Assembly (NCBI GenBank): GCA_046734315.1
Contig: JBKPQY010000154.1
Span: forward strand, 1-6,747
Direction: 5' to 3'
Length of the DNA: 6,747 nt
DNA from: DASXRA01 sp046734315
GTDB taxonomy: Bacteria; Actinomycetota; Actinomycetes; Mycobacteriales; Jatrophihabitantaceae
In this document: piece by piece, positions 4,752 through 6,747 of the stretch
How the letters are laid out: each line of letters begins with the position of its first letter
Numbering within the stretch: position 1 is the first letter of the stretch
Position numbers and translations under genes: made by a program
Notes under the pieces: model-generated
Database searches by the model: none
What the model was told of the DNA's origin: nothing
Seen by the model: only the letters and a program-made list of their open reading frames with translations

Positions 4752-6747
4752 AGAGCGCGGAGGTCAAGCGCCGGTTCCTCGCCTACTTCGAGGCGAACGG
4801 GCACACCGCCGTCCCCAGCCTGCCGCTGCCGTTCGACGACCCGAATCTGCTGTTCGTCGTCGCGGGAATGGCGCAGTTCGTGCCGTACTTCACCGGGCAG
4901 CAGATCCCGCCGTTCAAGCGGGCCACGAGCGTGCAGAAGTGCATCCGTACGCCGGACATCGACGAGGTCGGCAAGACCACCCGGCACGCCACGTTCTTCC
5001 AGATGAACGGCAACTTCAGCTTCGGCGACTACTTCAAGGAAGGTGCGATCAAGTTCGCCTGGGAGCTGTCGACAAGGTCGCAGGCGGAAGGCGGTTTCGG
5101 CCTCGACGGCGACCGCATCTGGCCCACGGTGTACCTCGACGACGACGAGGCGGTCGACATCTGGCACCGGCTCATCGGCATCCCGCACGAGCGCATCGTG
5201 CGCCGCGGCAAGCAAGACAACACGTGGGACATGGGCATCCCGGGCCCGGCCGGCCCGTGCAGCGAGCTGTTCTACGACCGCGGCCCCGAATACGGCCCGG
5301 AGGGAGGACCGGCGGTCGACGAGGACCGGTTCACCGAGTACTGGAACCTGGTCTTCATGCAGTACGAGCGGGGCAAGTCGACCGGACCTCATAAAGGCGA
5401 CTACGAGATCCTCGCCGACCTGCCCAACAAGAACATCGACACGGGCATGGGCCTGGAGCGCATCGCCACGATCCTGCAGGGCGTCGACAACCTCTACGAG
5501 ATCGACGAGACGAAGCCCGTCCTCGACCGGGCCGCCGACCTGACCGGCCGGAGGTACGGCGCGAAGTCCGGACACGCGGCGAACCAGTCACATCCCGACG
5601 ACGTGCGGCTGCGGGTGATCGCCGACCACGTGCGGTCCGGCCTGATGCTGATCAGTGACGGTGTGGTGCCCTCGAACGAAGGGCGTGGCTACGTGCTGCG
5701 GCGGATCCTGCGCCGGGCGATCCGGGCAATGCGCCTCTTGGGTTACGAGGACCCGGCACTGCCCGAACTGCTCCCCGTCGCCCGGGACTGCATGGCCCCG
5801 TCTTATCCCGAGGTCGTCAGCGACTTCGGCCGCATTTCGACGTACGCCTACGCGGAGGAGGAGGCGTTCCGGCACACCTTGCGGGCCGGGACCGCGATCT
5901 TCGACACGCAGGCGGCGGCGGTACGAGGCGCCGGGGGCTCGCAGCTGTCCGGCGAGAAGGCGTTCCAGTTGCACGACACGTACGGCTTCCCGATCGAGCT
6001 CACCCTCGAGATGGCCGCGGACCAGGGCCTGACGGTGGACGAGGAGGGTTTCCGCCGGCTGATGCGGGAGCAGCAGCAGCGTGCTAAGGCCGACGCCCAG
6101 GCAAAGAAGACCGGGCTCGTCGACACGTCGGTGTGGCGTGCCGTGCTGGAGCACGGCGGCAGCGAGTTCACCGGCTACCAGGAGGTCGCCCGCGAGGCGA
6201 AGGTCACCGCGCTGGTCGGCCAGGGCGGCGCGCTCGAGGCGGCCGGTGAGGGTGACGAGGTCGAACTCGTTCTGGACGCCACACCGTTCTACCCGGAGGG
6301 TGGTGGCCAGCAACCCGACTTCGGCCGCATCACCATCAACGCGGCGGGGCACGATGCGGAGCTTGAGGTCGTCGATGTGCAGTCGCCGCTTCCGGGCGTG
6401 ATCGCGCACAAGGCCAGGGTGCTGCGCGGCGAGGTGCGTCCCGGCGACCCCGCGTTCGCGCTGGTCGACGTGGGCCGGCGCGCGTCGGTGTCGCGCAGCC
6501 ACTCGGCCACCCACCTGCTGCACGCGGCATTGCGGCGCACGCTGGGCGACACGGCGGCGCAGGCGGGCTCGCTGAACGCGCCCGGACGGCTGCGCTTCGA
6601 CTTCCACAACCCCTCGGCCGTGGCGCCGAGCGTCCTCGCCGACGTCGAGGACGAGATCAACGAGGTTCTCCTGCACGACCTGGAGGTTCGCGCGTTCATC
6701 ACCAACCAGGAGGAGGCCAGGCGGCTCGGCGCGATCGCCATGTTCGG
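4748..6747 (+). CDS. alaS: Alanyl-tRNA synthetase, 3' end beyond the window
   Basis: I translated this frame by hand: open from ATG 4748 to the right edge, 666 complete codons of an expected 880-900. The enzyme charges tRNA-Ala with alanine (class II synthetase) and hydrolyses mischarged Ser/Gly-tRNA-Ala. Class II core: VQKCIRTPDIDEVGKTTRH up to His80, then FFQMNGNFSFGDYFKEG, WNLVFMQYERG (from Trp199), and motif 3 NIDTGMGLERI with Asp231, Gly235 and Arg238. The tRNA-recognition part includes RVIADHVRSG and NEGRGYVLRRILRRAIR. The editing domain shows FYPEGGGQ (514-521) and the zinc/catalytic pair HSATH (His585, His589). The second ligand motif (usually CGGTH) and the C-Ala domain lie outside. 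Ala168 replaces the first Cys of the common GPCGPC motif, a modest deviation. No Shine-Dalgarno precedes the ATG; the ATGA overlap with the small membrane gene suggests translational coupling. Confidence 0.97.
   Translation, partial: MKSAEVKRRFLAYFEANGHTAVPSLPLPFDDPNLLFVVAGMAQFVPYFTGQQIPPFKRATSVQKCIRTPDIDEVGKTTRHATFFQMNGNFSFGDYFKEGAIKFAWELSTRSQAEGGFGLDGDRIWPTVYLDDDEAVDIWHRLIGIPHERIVRRGKQDNTWDMGIPGPAGPCSELFYDRGPEYGPEGGPAVDEDRFTEYWNLVFMQYERGKSTGPHKGDYEILADLPNKNIDTGMGLERIATILQGVDNLYEIDETKPVLDRAADLTGRRYGAKSGHAANQSHPDDVRLRVIADHVRSGLMLISDGVVPSNEGRGYVLRRILRRAIRAMRLLGYEDPALPELLPVARDCMAPSYPEVVSDFGRISTYAYAEEEAFRHTLRAGTAIFDTQAAAVRGAGGSQLSGEKAFQLHDTYGFPIELTLEMAADQGLTVDEEGFRRLMREQQQRAKADAQAKKTGLVDTSVWRAVLEHGGSEFTGYQEVAREAKVTALVGQGGALEAAGEGDEVELVLDATPFYPEGGGQQPDFGRITINAAGHDAELEVVDVQSPLPGVIAHKARVLRGEVRPGDPAFALVDVGRRASVSRSHSATHLLHAALRRTLGDTAAQAGSLNAPGRLRFDFHNPSAVAPSVLADVEDEINEVLLHDLEVRAFITNQEEARRLGAIAMF

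Noticed and set aside
4073..5575. Long minus-strand frame (500 codons) over rarA, the small gene and alaS.
   Set aside because: Crosses three recognised genes on the other strand and has no motif; a codon-bias shadow.
5588..6676. Minus-strand frame of 362 codons within alaS.
   Set aside because: Shadow of the alaS reading frame, which is unbroken and motif-rich throughout.
1..6747. Search for an undescribed defence, mobile or biosynthetic system.
   Set aside because: Apart from small intergenic gaps (none over 75 nt) the window is filled by recognisable conserved genes. No integrase, transposase, repeats array, toxin-antitoxin pair or attachment site is seen.

Overview
The window is high-GC bacterial chromosome with strong third-position GC bias. 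It most likely comes from an actinomycete (Actinomycetota). The gene order rarA - small membrane protein - alaS is familiar from that group. The AlaRS N-terminus (VQKCIRTPDIDEVGKTTRH, then FFQMNGNFSFGDYFKEG) reads like actinobacterial AlaRS. Two genes appear to have leaderless promoters of the TAnnnT-N6/7-RTG type, which are common in this phylum. Genus cannot be fixed from the sequence alone.

There are seven protein genes and no RNA genes, CRISPR arrays or mobile elements. Left block (1-1668, + strand): the end of a DJ-1/PfpI-family protein, followed after 44 nt by a complete acyl-CoA dehydrogenase. The two look co-transcribed. Middle (1677-2540, - strand): an aldo/keto reductase whose stop codon lies 8 nt from the dehydrogenase stop (convergent ends). 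It is divergent from the next gene, and the shared 71-nt intergenic region holds two short perfect palindromes and candidate promoters.

Right block (2612-6747, + strand): a small DinB-like helical protein. It is followed by rarA (replication-associated recombination AAA+ ATPase), which has its own apparent leaderless promoter overlapping the end of the DinB-like gene. Next come an 84-residue single-pass membrane protein and alaS (alanyl-tRNA synthetase), joined by a 4-nt ATGA stop/start overlap. alaS runs off the right edge after 666 codons, inside the editing domain. A complete 8-bp all-GC hairpin stands directly before the Shine-Dalgarno of the small membrane gene.

The window is mostly conserved housekeeping sequence with ordinary metabolic enzymes on the left. 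I see no undescribed multi-gene system. The points worth a second look are regulatory: the two leaderless starts, dyads overlapping their -10 elements, the leader hairpin, and the unexplained small membrane protein coupled to alaS.
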